DNA of 64,000 nucleotides, taken from positions 930,001 to 994,000 of the forward strand of contig RCAB01000001.1 of assembly GCA_003640385.1 (NCBI GenBank), given 5' to 3'. The translations under genes were made by a program, and so were the position numbers. Source of the stretch: Setaria digitata (Eukaryota; Nematoda; Chromadorea; Rhabditida; Setariidae). The notes under the pieces are model-generated. The model was given only the letters and a program-made list of their open reading frames with translations. It did not search any database and was not told the DNA's origin. Shown here in pieces: positions 24,501 to 34,477 of this stretch (the stretch's first letter is position 1; every line of letters begins with the position of its first letter).

Positions 24501-26686
24501 AGCAGAAAATTCACAGTAGGCAGTGATTTTCACTTGGTAAGGTATTTGGAAAATCTTCTACATGGTTATTTGAGGTTCATTTAAATACTGATTCACAGTA
24601 GATGAAAAAACTGACCATTGTTGGTACCTGGAATGGATGAAGCTCCGCTGACTTGCAGAACTGGAAAGACGATGTAATAAATCAGTTGAACCGGTGCCAT
24701 CTGCGCGGATAATCAAGGACCTGGATATTACTCCACCTCACTGAACTCCAGCAAATGTGCTGGCTTTGTGTTGCACCATTCGATATCTGTTTTGAAATTT
24801 GTACATTTGCCGTTGAGTGAAAGTTAGGGCCGCCCCTAAGCTCTGTTTTCAAGGATATTTTTCAAATTTCTGCTTCTCACTTCCTTCCACTCTTCTGGAG
24901 ATGTTTGTGTTATTCCCTCTGAGAAATGTCTACTAAGCTGTCTTGTTTTTTTTTTCTTTTTTTTTTTTTTTTTTTCAAGAGAAGGAGGGCTAGAAGATGT
25001 AGTGGTAAGGTTCTGTTATACATTTCCTCTTACGCGACTGCTAGGCAGCTGTCAATTGTACGTTGTTGTCCAATGTGTAATGTGTAATTTGTTTGCTATT
25101 TAAGAGAATTAAGTTTTGAACCTGCAGCTGTCGGATATAAAATTTAACACCTAGATGACTTAAGAATTTTAGGAAAGTTAACAGTGTTAATATAAACTGT
25201 ATATGCTCTTGCTTAATGCAGATCATCCATGCGAGAAACAACTGTTGGTGTTGGACGATGCTGTTAATCCAACAGAGCTTTTTTTTTAAAAAAAAGAAAA
25301 AAAAAGTAACTTCACATTGACTCAATTGTTGTCCGACGAGAAGCTATGGAATTGCTAACCGACTTTGACAGTAGACGAACTTATTCCAGACCTTCATTCA
25401 TAAGTTTACCAATCTTCAGATAGCTTTCGTTGACATCAATGTCGCTTTCCAATACACCAACTTTTTCTCACATCGTTGATCCAAGCTACATCAAGTAAAA
25501 GCACATACAAAAGAGATCATCATATTTAAGGTACCAAGTTTTATATCCGACACCTACAATATCAAAACCTCATCGTTTCTTTCGTTTCTTGCTGGATAAC
25601 ATTTGCAGCTCATGTGTGCGTAGATTAGAACATAGAAAACGAGGTGGATCAGCGTGTTTGATCGGAAGTGTAAGTTGGTCAATGATACTGCGAAATAAGC
25701 ATGTACACACCTGTCAAGTATTATCCTCCTCTTGAACTATTTTCCAGTGGATAATTAATAATTTTTTTTAAATTGAATTCCAGGCCAAAAAAATTCTTGA
25801 ACGTAATCGAAACAAAGAGAGGCGCAAGGAGGAAAAGGAATTGAAAGCACGTCAGGAACGAGTCAGACAAGCCCAGGAGGCACAAAAACGGGGGGAACAG
25901 GAAGACAAGGTTTATTTCGTAATAAATTGCCACGCTTGCAAAAAATAGAAATAGTAGTAATACTGAGAGATATATGGTTCCGCTGAATTCTCGGTTGCAA
26001 AACTCTGGGTTTTTTTTTTTGAAATGGATGGAATATGAAGAATAAAGTAATACTTGCAGCAGCATGCAGACGGTGCTGGAAGTTTTGGTGGATTCAGTAT
26101 CCCGAAAGGACTCGAAAAAATCTTCCAGGATCCGGAGGTTATGAGTTTGTTGCAAGATGAAGCTATGCTCGCTGCTTACATGGATATCATCAATAATCCA
26201 GCTAACATCGCAAAACATATGTCAAATCCGAAAGTGATGAAGCTGTTCAGTAAAATTGGCAATGCCACTGGTGGATTTCACATGGGCGGAGGGAACTCAC
26301 AGGTCATATAATTTTACTTTCTACCATTTCATTTTGGTCATTTATTCATGCGAATATTAAAACCCACTATGTGCGGAACTACAGTAGATAGAACTGACTT
26401 TGCTGCCCAGTTGAAACTTCGATAAGGCTAACACAACACGTAGGAAGGCTTATTTTTTTTAAATAGCTTGAACTGGACGTTTAAATGAAAGTTCGATGTC
26501 GTATAGCTTGACAGTGTGTGAATAGAAAGGGGGATGTGGACTCCAGCGCTATTAAATTCTCGAATCTTTCACAGTTTTCTTTTCATTTATATTCACTTCC
26601 AAGTAATTTAGATGGGACAACCAGCAGATGATGGAACAACGAACATGACGCCGCCAAACAAAGCCCCTGAACCGGATCTTGACTGA
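18523..26686 (+). CDS. Hsc70-interacting protein Hip (ST13 homologue)
   Basis: Exons 18523-18629, 18821-19013, 19114-19180, 19394-19478, 19567-19677, 19747-19849, 25784-25909, 26060-26302, 26612-26686; phases agree and give 369 aa, the same length as human ST13. Order of domains: N-terminal dimerisation segment ([19 protein letters not shown]), an acidic linker rich in Glu, three TPR repeats ([56 protein letters not shown]), a charged helix ([19 protein letters not shown]), and a C-terminal STI1/DP domain ([17 protein letters not shown]...[12 protein letters not shown]). It is a cytosolic co-chaperone that binds the Hsc70 ATPase domain through the TPRs. The GGMP-type repeats of vertebrate Hip are almost absent ([11 protein letters not shown]). 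Intron 6 is 5,934 bp and contains a gene on the other strand. Confidence 0.95.
19850..25783 (+). other. 5.9-kb Hip intron 6 hosting an antisense gene
   Basis: The donor after EVEAN and the acceptor before AKKILERNR are both phase 0. Apart from the nested gene at 20286-23900, the flanks (19850-20285 and 23901-25783) hold only AT-rich DNA with poly-T runs (for example 24947-24977) and short frames without resemblance. Other Hip introns in this gene are 70-310 bp. Confidence 0.9.
20286..23900 (-). CDS. nested intronic gene, [14 protein letters not shown] protein of unknown function
   Basis: Exon 1 is 23900-23705 and exon 2 is 23419-20286; a GTAAAA donor and a TTTCAATCTTCCAG acceptor join in phase 1, giving about 1109 aa. 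If exon 2 is instead read from its own ATG at 23438, the product is 1050 aa. The second exon is 3.1 kb without interruption, unlike the short exons of its neighbours. It carries twelve copies of CKYRKSCY or a close variant (CRYRKSCY, and CKYRLTCY as the last), usually followed by xTG-x-x-P. These are spaced 30-70 residues apart, with one long Lys/Glu-rich gap of about 240 residues. A degenerate Cys segment (CNVYYISC) and [13 protein letters not shown] end the protein. Exon 1 has its own cysteines ([21 protein letters not shown]). No signal peptide or membrane helix is obvious, and I do not recognise the family. Paired Cys plus basic residues could mean a metal- or nucleic-acid-binding module or disulphide loops; this is speculation. 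Confidence 0.8.
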
Positions 26687-27152
26687 TGTTCTGGTTTAAT
26701 GAAAGGAAATTCTAAATATTGTGTAGAATGATTTGTCAATGCAGTTACGAGTGCCCCGCCTTTTTCCATTTATTACAGTTACAGTTCTTTTCGGTATATA
26801 AAAATGTCAAAAATAGTAGACCTGAATAACACCGAGTTCTAGCTTTTTAGATTTTCACTTTGATTTTTTATGTTATTTTGAATACAAAGGCGGACATATG
26901 TAAACCGGAAAATCAAAATACAGCACCAGAATCCATATTTTTTGTGCTTCAATTGATAATAAAACATATGCATATTTTTATACAGCATTATAACTTCGAC
27001 ATACAGGCGAAGTGTACATCCCCAAAGCTCCGTTGTAATAATATGCAAAAAGGAGGCGTGAGATTCATCCCCGTAGACAAATCCGGAACGCCCTCTATCC
27101 ATTAAGAGATCATGAATCCACACTATCACCATTATGACTCTTGCAAAGCATA
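26687..27152. other. convergent 3' region between Hip and GPATCH1 homologue
   Basis: AT-rich sequence holding the 3' UTRs of both genes. Small frames on both strands at 26839-27132 show no resemblance. Confidence 0.5.
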
Positions 27153-30100
27153 TTATTCTCTTCTATGCTGAAACGAAACAACTTTCTGATTAGAGAGAGA
27201 TATGACTATATGACTGCACTCCTCACTATGATATCACTTTTTCAGTAGATCTACAAAAGCTTACCTTTTTCTTCTCTTTTTTCTTGTCTCGCTTCTCTCT
27301 TGAATGCTTACGGTGTTTTTTCTCTGAAATAGCCCAAAACTCACATGGATAAGTTCTTGCGGCTTTCAAAACAAGACAGCATTAAATTAACGGAGCGGTT
27401 ACTTACATCACAGAAAGAAATATTCTGGGAGAGTAGAAACCAAAAAATAAGAGTGGCAACAAAAGACAAGGATTAAGCAATAGATCGAAAGCGAAACTGA
27501 ACAGGAAATTTTGTAGATATACTACTATCACATTGGAGAACTTACCTTTTTTATCTGACCCAATAAAATCTGTCCTTAAATCAACTGTTGACAAAAATAA
27601 AGAAGGTGGAGGTACAGGCCCAAACTCTTTATCATCATCATCATCTCCCTCTGGTAACAAGTCCATATCCATCACCGTCAGTACTTTTGCGGGTGTCACA
27701 AGTTCCTTCTCAGTCCTATCACCAACAAAATCCGCAGATGTTGACGAAACCCTTAACGTCTGCTGACTGACTTGTGGTTCTTTTTCATCTTCACTATCCA
27801 TACCAGAATCATCACTTTCACCAAATATAGCTTTCAGAAAGTCTTCGGATGGCTTCTGGTCAGGATTACTTATGTCTTCATCAGTTTTAGAAGTCTGAAA
27901 CAAAAATGAATTGCAAGCTGCAAATTAATCTTTTTCTTTAAAGAATAAAATATCAATTGTTTTCAAGAATAAGAAGATGCTCCACCACTTTTCCGATCAC
28001 TAGGCGTAGCGAGTTTGGTAAGACTGATAGAAAAGCTTTAAAAAATATATCGAATTTCGAAAGATTAGAAGTGAAATCCAAAATTCTTCGTCCAGTCTCC
28101 AAAATTAAAAAATGGTAATTGATTTTCAATGCAAAATACAAACTTATTTAGTGAACTCAGGGTATCTTAATAGAAAAAAAAAGAATGCAATCTGACTGCT
28201 TTTACAAGTTACAGATTTAAATAGATTGAAATGCGTGCTAGTATTACTCTGAATTATTTATAGGAGACTATAAAAAATGCCTCTTCCTTTACTGGATTAA
28301 TGTTTTCTAAGCGAGAGCGATGCTTTGAATCATGCGCAGTTGAGCCAAATGTTGGTAAATCAGCGCCAAGGTTTTCCAATGTTTCTTTTTTTGTCGTTTT
28401 CTAAAAAAAAAAAAAAGAAAGAAAAAAACAAAACAAAACAAAAAACAAATCGAATGAAAACGAATGTGAGGCTTTAGAAATCGTTATAAAACCTGTAAAT
28501 CAAGGACACCAAGGAAGTTGGATGAGGGATATGGATCTGGAACGTTGAATCGTTTTGCAAGCTGTTTAGCAGGATGCCAGTCATAAACTGACCGCGTCTT
28601 TTCACCAAATAGTTTCATTTTTACAGCCACTAATCGTTCATCACTTTCTACTTCTTTCATCTTAATAAACATGCATTGTTAAAACGCACATAATTCCATA
28701 AGCTACAGATATAAACAGCAGAAATGAAACTGTATGCAAAAGAAGGAAAGCAAAAAGCAAATTATAGTTAGAGGCAATAAAACAAGCGATCAATTAATTC
28801 TCTGACCTTCCCTGAATAAGAGTTCGCACTGGAAATAAACTTTAACTTCAAAACGTCAGCTATGGGAGCTGCCACTTCCAAACCCGCCAACGGTTTCTGA
28901 CGCTTTTCAACTTCTGTTACAAGCAATCGTAGTTCGGAAGGAAGCAAATTTTGAAAATCACGCAATTCTTGGTCCCACTCCAACCTTGTCATATCGGATG
29001 GCTTTGGATAGTTCAATCCTACGAGAGGAATTAAGATACAAAATTAAAGAACCGCTCTTCCATAAAATAAGACTGGTCAGAATGTGAATAATTTGTTGAT
29101 TTTTTTCATGGAGAATTCGGAACTTGAAAAGTACACAAATAATAGGAAAGAAATACTTTTTTTACAAACAAAAATTTCTGATTAACAACGACAATACTGA
29201 AAATTACAAACCTCGCTTCAAATAATTTACATACTGCTTAAAACGCGCTTGTTTCATAGGTTCTTCATCAAACGCATTTTTTATAACACTTCCACTTTGA
29301 AGAACACCCAGTCTCTCTCGATCTTCATTCCGTATCAGTTCAAAGACAGGCTTTGGGTCAGTCTATACAATTAAATAATGAAATTAACATATCGAGAGAA
29401 GTTAAACTTAATAACAAAAATACCTCGCCGAGAAATCTTGCTCTTTGCAGATGATTCATTCGTTCGCTGAACTGCTTAATGTGCAAAGGCATTTGTGAGA
29501 TATCTGGATGTATGGGGGAATGCATAGGACGAAAACTTGGTGGGATTCGTGGAGGTGCGAAAAACTGTCTTGCAAGTTGCCGTTTTGAAGCCATTACAAA
29601 AGTAGTGTCATCTATAATACTTTCACTGAACTAACAGAAAAGTGAAGAAAAAAGATGCGAAGTGAAGTCAAAATCGGATGTACTGATGATTTTGAGTTTA
29701 TAAGCATTGTTAAGAATGCCAATTTATGTCTCATAATTTTAAACGTGAAACAATGCAAATAAATTAAAAATAAAATTACTTGCACTGCAGGAAACATCCG
29801 GTGCTGCTCCACTACTATCAACAGCGAAATCATATTGAGAAAGATCATAATTTGTATATATGTTGGCATCATCATTTTCAAAAGCACCAACACCAAATGC
29901 CTTGAAATAAATACAAAACTGACATTTCCCTTTTCATTCCGTTAACGCAGTTCGTAATTTCTCTTTACATTACTAGAAACAACGAAATCCTTTTAAGGCT
30001 CTAAACTCTTTTAAAAGGATGAAATGTTGCAAAACAATTTGAAAATCGGTGAAAGCGCAACTGCAAGGGAGTGCAAATGTAAAGCAAATATACTGATAAA

Positions 30101-32116
30101 CCAAAATGAAACTTTGCAGCGTCAAATAAAAAATATACCTGTCCAGAAATCCCCCTTCCCTTTTTCTGTATTTTTAGTGCAGCCTCTAGAATACCGTATT
30201 TCTCCGATAGCACAGAGGTATGTTGTATTCCGCGATACCCCAAGCCATGAACGCCTACAGAAGACTTAAGAATAGCTGCATCAAAATCTCTTGGTGCAAA
30301 TAAAAAATAAGGTGCCATTTCATCCGCTTCCATTACTGCTTCTTCGTTGTAAAATCCTTGTTTTCCACGAGTTCTATCTTCGTTCACTAAACATATAATA
30401 AGCAAAAGTGGAGGAAAAGACTTGGAATTGTGAAAGGCATTTGGGTGAATTATCGTCTTTTACCTTTCCAAATGGCTAGTCTATTTTAGTAACCAAATAC
30501 AATTCAGTTCCGTAAAATATGAAATCAGTTCAGATATATTGAAGCCCTTATCAAATACTAAACCATATAGCTGAAAAGTCATAAACAACAAAAATAAACA
30601 CACATTTCTGCTTTTCTACCCCTTTTCGTGACATTTTTGAGCCAATTCCTTGTCCTTCTCTCCAACCCATCTTTTTTAACAGTTGTATTCCCACTGAATC
30701 TCTATAAAACAGTATATCTAAACATGCCTTAATCAGGCCGAATTTACGATCATGACAATATTTCAACATTTCAAAATGTTAAAAAAAGTCTCAATTAGTA
30801 CCTAGTTGGTTTAATAATCTTTTGAAGCTGAGCTGATAGTGATGACTCGAGTGAAGACTGCATGCTTCGTTCCCATGCTAGTAAATTTCTACCGCTGTTG
30901 TCTCCACCGATATTAGCTGAAGTTTTTATTCTTCTAGCCGCTATTCCAAATTCGTTGAGATCCTGCAAAATCATCAATTTCCAGTAAAAAAGAACGGAAA
31001 ATTTTGGAGACTGGACGAAGAATTTTGGATTTCACTTCTAATCTTTCCAATATTCAATATATTTTTTTTAAAGCTTTTCTATCAGTCTTACCAAACTCGC
31101 TACGCCTAAGTCTAAAATTGGCATATATGTTTGGCTAGTGATCAGAAAAGTGGTGGAGCATCCTCTTATTCTTGAAAACAACTGATTTTATTCTATAAAG
31201 AAAAAGATTAATTTACAGTTTGCAATTCATTTTTATTTCAGACTTCTAAAACTGATGAAGACATATGTAATCCTGAGCAGAAGCCATCCGAAGACTTTCT
31301 GAAAGTTATATCTGGTGAGAGTGATGAATCTGGTACTACTCATACATGTGCAGTCAAAAATCAACAGTTTACTCCCACAGAGTTATCTATACTATTCCCA
31401 CACATTTCAACGAGAAATAATCGTCATTAACACTGTTCATTAAAATATGAGTGAATAATATTCATTAAAAAGATTATTTAACTCAAACCTCCTCATCCAT
31501 AAAATCTTCTGGTTTGTACTCAATTTTTTCCCCTCTTTCATCAAGACTTGATCGGAACTTTTTTGGTACCCAGCCTTAAATATTACAAAGTTATAAAATT
31601 AAATATTATTAAAATACTTTATTAAAGACTATAAACGAACAGATAGGGATCTTTTTACAAGCCATGAATAATAAAAGATTACCTTCCTTGGAACCGACAG
31701 TATTAAAATACCCAGCAGAAAAACCACCGGTAAAAGCTCCATGGAAACGTCTTCGTCCCATTTCATCTTTTACCACTTGTTCCTCAATTGCAAGAGGTCT
31801 CTTATTACTTACACCACCTAAAATGAAATGACTCAAACTTTTCCGATATGTATAAAACGAATCACAGTAACCTAACTAATTTAAACCTCACAGCCCCAAA
31901 TTTTAAACAATAGGAAATACAGGACAAATGGAGACCAAAACAAATGTATGCAATATGCCCCATACCAATACACTTTCTGTTCACAGACAAAAAATGGATA
32001 GTTTACCAAATAAGTCTACCTAAAGGGAAACAATTAATAATGAAAATTAAAACAAACGAACTTTTCTCATCATCAAGTTCTTCCAACTCCGTGCCATAAA
32101 CCACCCAATTTGTCAT
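27153..32116 (-). CDS. G-patch domain protein, GPATCH1 homologue
   Basis: Fifteen exons in transcription order: 32116-32062, 31817-31683, 31574-31489, 30962-30802, 30701-30604, 30386-30139, 29900-29780, 29611-29424, 29362-29212, 29018-28807, 28660-28493, 28400-28293, 27894-27546, 27323-27265, 27167-27153. This gives about 717 aa (human GPATCH1 is 931). Landmarks: N-terminal [17 protein letters not shown]; the conserved [20 protein letters not shown] and [18 protein letters not shown]; a G-patch ([17 protein letters not shown]); [20 protein letters not shown] and [10 protein letters not shown]; an acidic segment ([12 protein letters not shown]); and a Lys/Arg-rich C terminus ending HRRE. The human protein is a spliceosome-associated nuclear factor. 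Weaker junctions are the GTGTGT donor at 30604 and the acceptor at 29611. It is the last gene of a probable three-gene operon. Confidence 0.9.
27803..28105 (-). repeat. inverted duplication, arm 1 (exon 13 and preceding intron of GPATCH1)
   Basis: This arm covers the 3' part of the intron and the first 90 bases or so of the functional exon starting at 27894. Its reverse complement reappears at 31002-31333 at roughly 90 percent identity by eye, with a short insertion of about 28 bases in the second arm. Confidence 0.85.
31002..31333 (+). pseudogene. inverted partial copy of a GPATCH1 exon inside GPATCH1 intron 3
   Basis: On the + strand this reads as intron sequence, a TTTTTATTTCAG acceptor and a copy of the exon start ([20 protein letters not shown]), then loses similarity and meets a stop near 31430. 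The functional exon on the - strand reads [20 protein letters not shown]. The copy sits antisense in the intron between exons 31574-31489 and 30962-30802, so it cannot be used by GPATCH1 itself. No other exon accompanies it. Confidence 0.85.
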
Positions 32117-32119
32117 TTT

Positions 32120-32121
32120 CT
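32120..32121 (-). promoter_or_regulatory. putative spliced-leader acceptor, GPATCH1 homologue
   Basis: TTTATTTGCAG lies three bases before the ATG on the - strand. This fits trans-splicing of a downstream operon gene. Confidence 0.5.
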
Positions 32122-32696
32122 GCAAATAAATGAAATATAATCTACAACCCCCAATTTCATTCCCTTCTAAACCTGCGCTACATTTTCGTGGACTTTCGAC
32201 CCAATAAACCTTCTCGAATCTCATTTTGAAATCTCTTGGTATATTCTATTTCACTCGGTCAAAAAGTATCATTTTCTTATAATCATTATACATTATACCA
32301 TTTTGAAGGATGCTTTATTAAAGATATGAAAAATCTTCCACAGATAAAAAATAACTAATGTAATTTCAAGAGAAACAATATGAGTGAGTTTTATGAGTTT
32401 TTATACAATAACAAACATTTCCGACAGAAATAATGAAAATATGCTCGTGATGATTTGACGGTACGATATCTGTATCAAGAAAAATTAAAAGCTTAATAGA
32501 CTTTCTTTCGAAAAAAATATATGGACAAAAAGCTTCAAAAAACTGCAGTTCATCAAACAATTTAAAAAATATGAGAAAAAATTTTGTAAAATTCAGAAAG
32601 ATCAACAATAATTCAATGAGGTGTCCATAAACAACACTGAAAAGTACTCCATCGAAATGAAAATGCAAATTCATTTCCAATGGAACTGAATGTAGC
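32122..32696 (-). other. intercistronic spacer, Y14 to GPATCH1
   Basis: About 580 bp between the Y14 stop and the GPATCH1 start on the same strand. AT-rich, with no own coding signal. It would hold the Y14 3' end and poly(A) signals. Confidence 0.5.
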
Positions 32697-34011
32697 TCAT
32701 CGCCTCCTCTTCTTCTGCGCATTGCCTCGCACAAAACACCAACTGACATTGATTGTTTGTCCGAGTAGTTCTGCGCCATTTAAACCTTCAATTGCAGCAA
32801 GAGCTTCTTTTTGTGTTTCGTATTCCACTAATGCGTATCCCTAAATAAGGAAAATTTTAATAAACAAGCTTTACAATAAACATTCAATAATATTCAAAAA
32901 TTTATCAACCAGTTCTATAATTTAAATTTCACTTGATGTTCTGAAATATGCTGGAAAGAGAAGAAAGTGTAAAATAATAAAAGAATACTGAAGGAGAACT
33001 GTAAAACTTACTCTTCATGGAAATAATAGCAAAACAATTCTGACCTTAAATGTCTTAATTATTAAGCTAACGAAAAAAAAAAAAAAAGAACATAAACCTT
33101 TAGAAACCCCGTTCGTCGATCAATGTTTAGATTCATATTCTTAATTTCCCCATATTCGCTGAATCGCTCATAAACGTCATCTTCATGGGCTTCTTCGTGT
33201 ACATTCGTCACAAATACTATCCAACCTTCGACTGATCTAAACACGGAATGTAAAATTATGAGCTGATTTTGAAGAAAAAGTTCGAGGTATGCAGAACTCA
33301 TCTGCATGGAAAAATGAATATTAAAAATTTTAAAACCTCTGAGGAGCATTCGGATTGTTTGCACCACCAGTACTCTCCAAACCTTCATATTCCGTAACAT
33401 CAGCGTGTGTTTCACCACCAAAGCCACGGCCCTTCTTCTTCGTTGCTCGGCTTTTTAAGTCATCAACTGGAACATTCATTCATATACGTGAACTGTGATG
33501 TTTCTAACAAAAATCATGGGCCATGATAACAAATTTAAAATTTGAAGTTATCGAAATATTTCGGATTAGATAACGTGGTTGGGAGGGTGCAGAGCAGTAT
33601 ACAACACAATGAAAGTAGGGTTGAAAGATTAAGCCAAGGAAAAAGCTTTAAAAAAAAAAAAAAAAAAGAAAAGAAGAGATATCCTAATCGTTTTCTAAGC
33701 ACTTCACCGATGAATAACACATCCAGATACTTGTTTTAGTGTTTTAGAATAAAAGAAAAACAAGCAATAAAATGACATCGTAGCATAATAAGCGAAAGTA
33801 ATAGCTCCTTGTCGAGAACTCAAGCAGCAAATTTCTTAACACTGCACAACAGTTGAAGAAAAAAATAGATAATACGGAAATCATATTCCAATCCATAACA
33901 TTTGCAAAATTCATATTAGTTGCAAGCTATACACTTTCAAAAGTAACCTTGATCTGTTTGTTCGAGTTCCATGTCATCGTCAACCTCAATACCGTCTGCT
34001 GCTGTAGTCAT
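32697..34011 (-). CDS. rnp-4: exon-junction complex protein Y14 (RBM8A homologue)
   Basis: Exons 34011-33948, 33466-33337, 33236-33098, 32840-32697 give 158 aa (human RBM8A 174). The N terminus is short and acidic ([13 protein letters not shown]), followed by [10 protein letters not shown] and the Y14-specific [17 protein letters not shown]. The RRM then runs from the RNP2 strand (IVFVTNV) through [20 protein letters not shown] to the RNP1 strand (GYALVEYE) and ends with [17 protein letters not shown]14 pairs with Mago in the exon-junction complex deposited on spliced mRNA in the nucleus. It lies between SMARCB1 and GPATCH1 homologues in the same orientation. The symbol is taken from the C. 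elegans orthologue. Confidence 0.93.
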
Positions 34012-34477
34012 TTCAAAAAACTGCAAATATAAGTATGCCATACAATTCTTTACCTTAAACTTTCTTATCCTCTATAGAAGATCATATCCAAAATATAAAT
34101 ATGATTAAAAACATAACCCACAATCAAGAGAAATAAAGGAAAATTTATTGGTCATCATAAAGCTTGACTTCAAAATTTGTTGCCAACATAACATACACAA
34201 AGAAAATTCAATCAATCACTAATAAACCACTGCAATTGCACAATTCCAACAGCGTCATCTTTTTCAAAATAAATAAATAAATAAGAAAAAAAAAAAACAA
34301 CTCATGACCATAAATAATCCCAGTCAGACTTCCCTGATCCAATCTCTTCCGTTTTGCAAGATCCCCTACAAGACGCATACCCATCTTCTCAGGGACTATT
34401 TTGAGTCATTATTACAATAAGAATATAAATAATCATAACAGTCCTACTCTGTTAGAAAAAAAAAAAAAACGTGAAAA
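34012..34477 (-). other. intercistronic spacer, SMARCB1 to Y14
   Basis: 467 bp with no coding signal, same-strand genes on both sides, AT-rich. Compatible with an operon spacer in a filarial genome. Confidence 0.5.

Noticed and set aside
25721..26218. 165-codon open frame on - opposite Hip exons
   Set aside because: Antisense to the exons for the charged helix and STI1 domain of Hip; composition is low-complexity Phe/Leu/Ser from reversed Lys/Glu codons.
31241..31430. Open + strand frame resembling GPATCH1
   Set aside because: It is the inverted duplicate of one exon only, with a stop soon after similarity ends and no partner exons, so it is treated as a pseudo-exon and not a gene.
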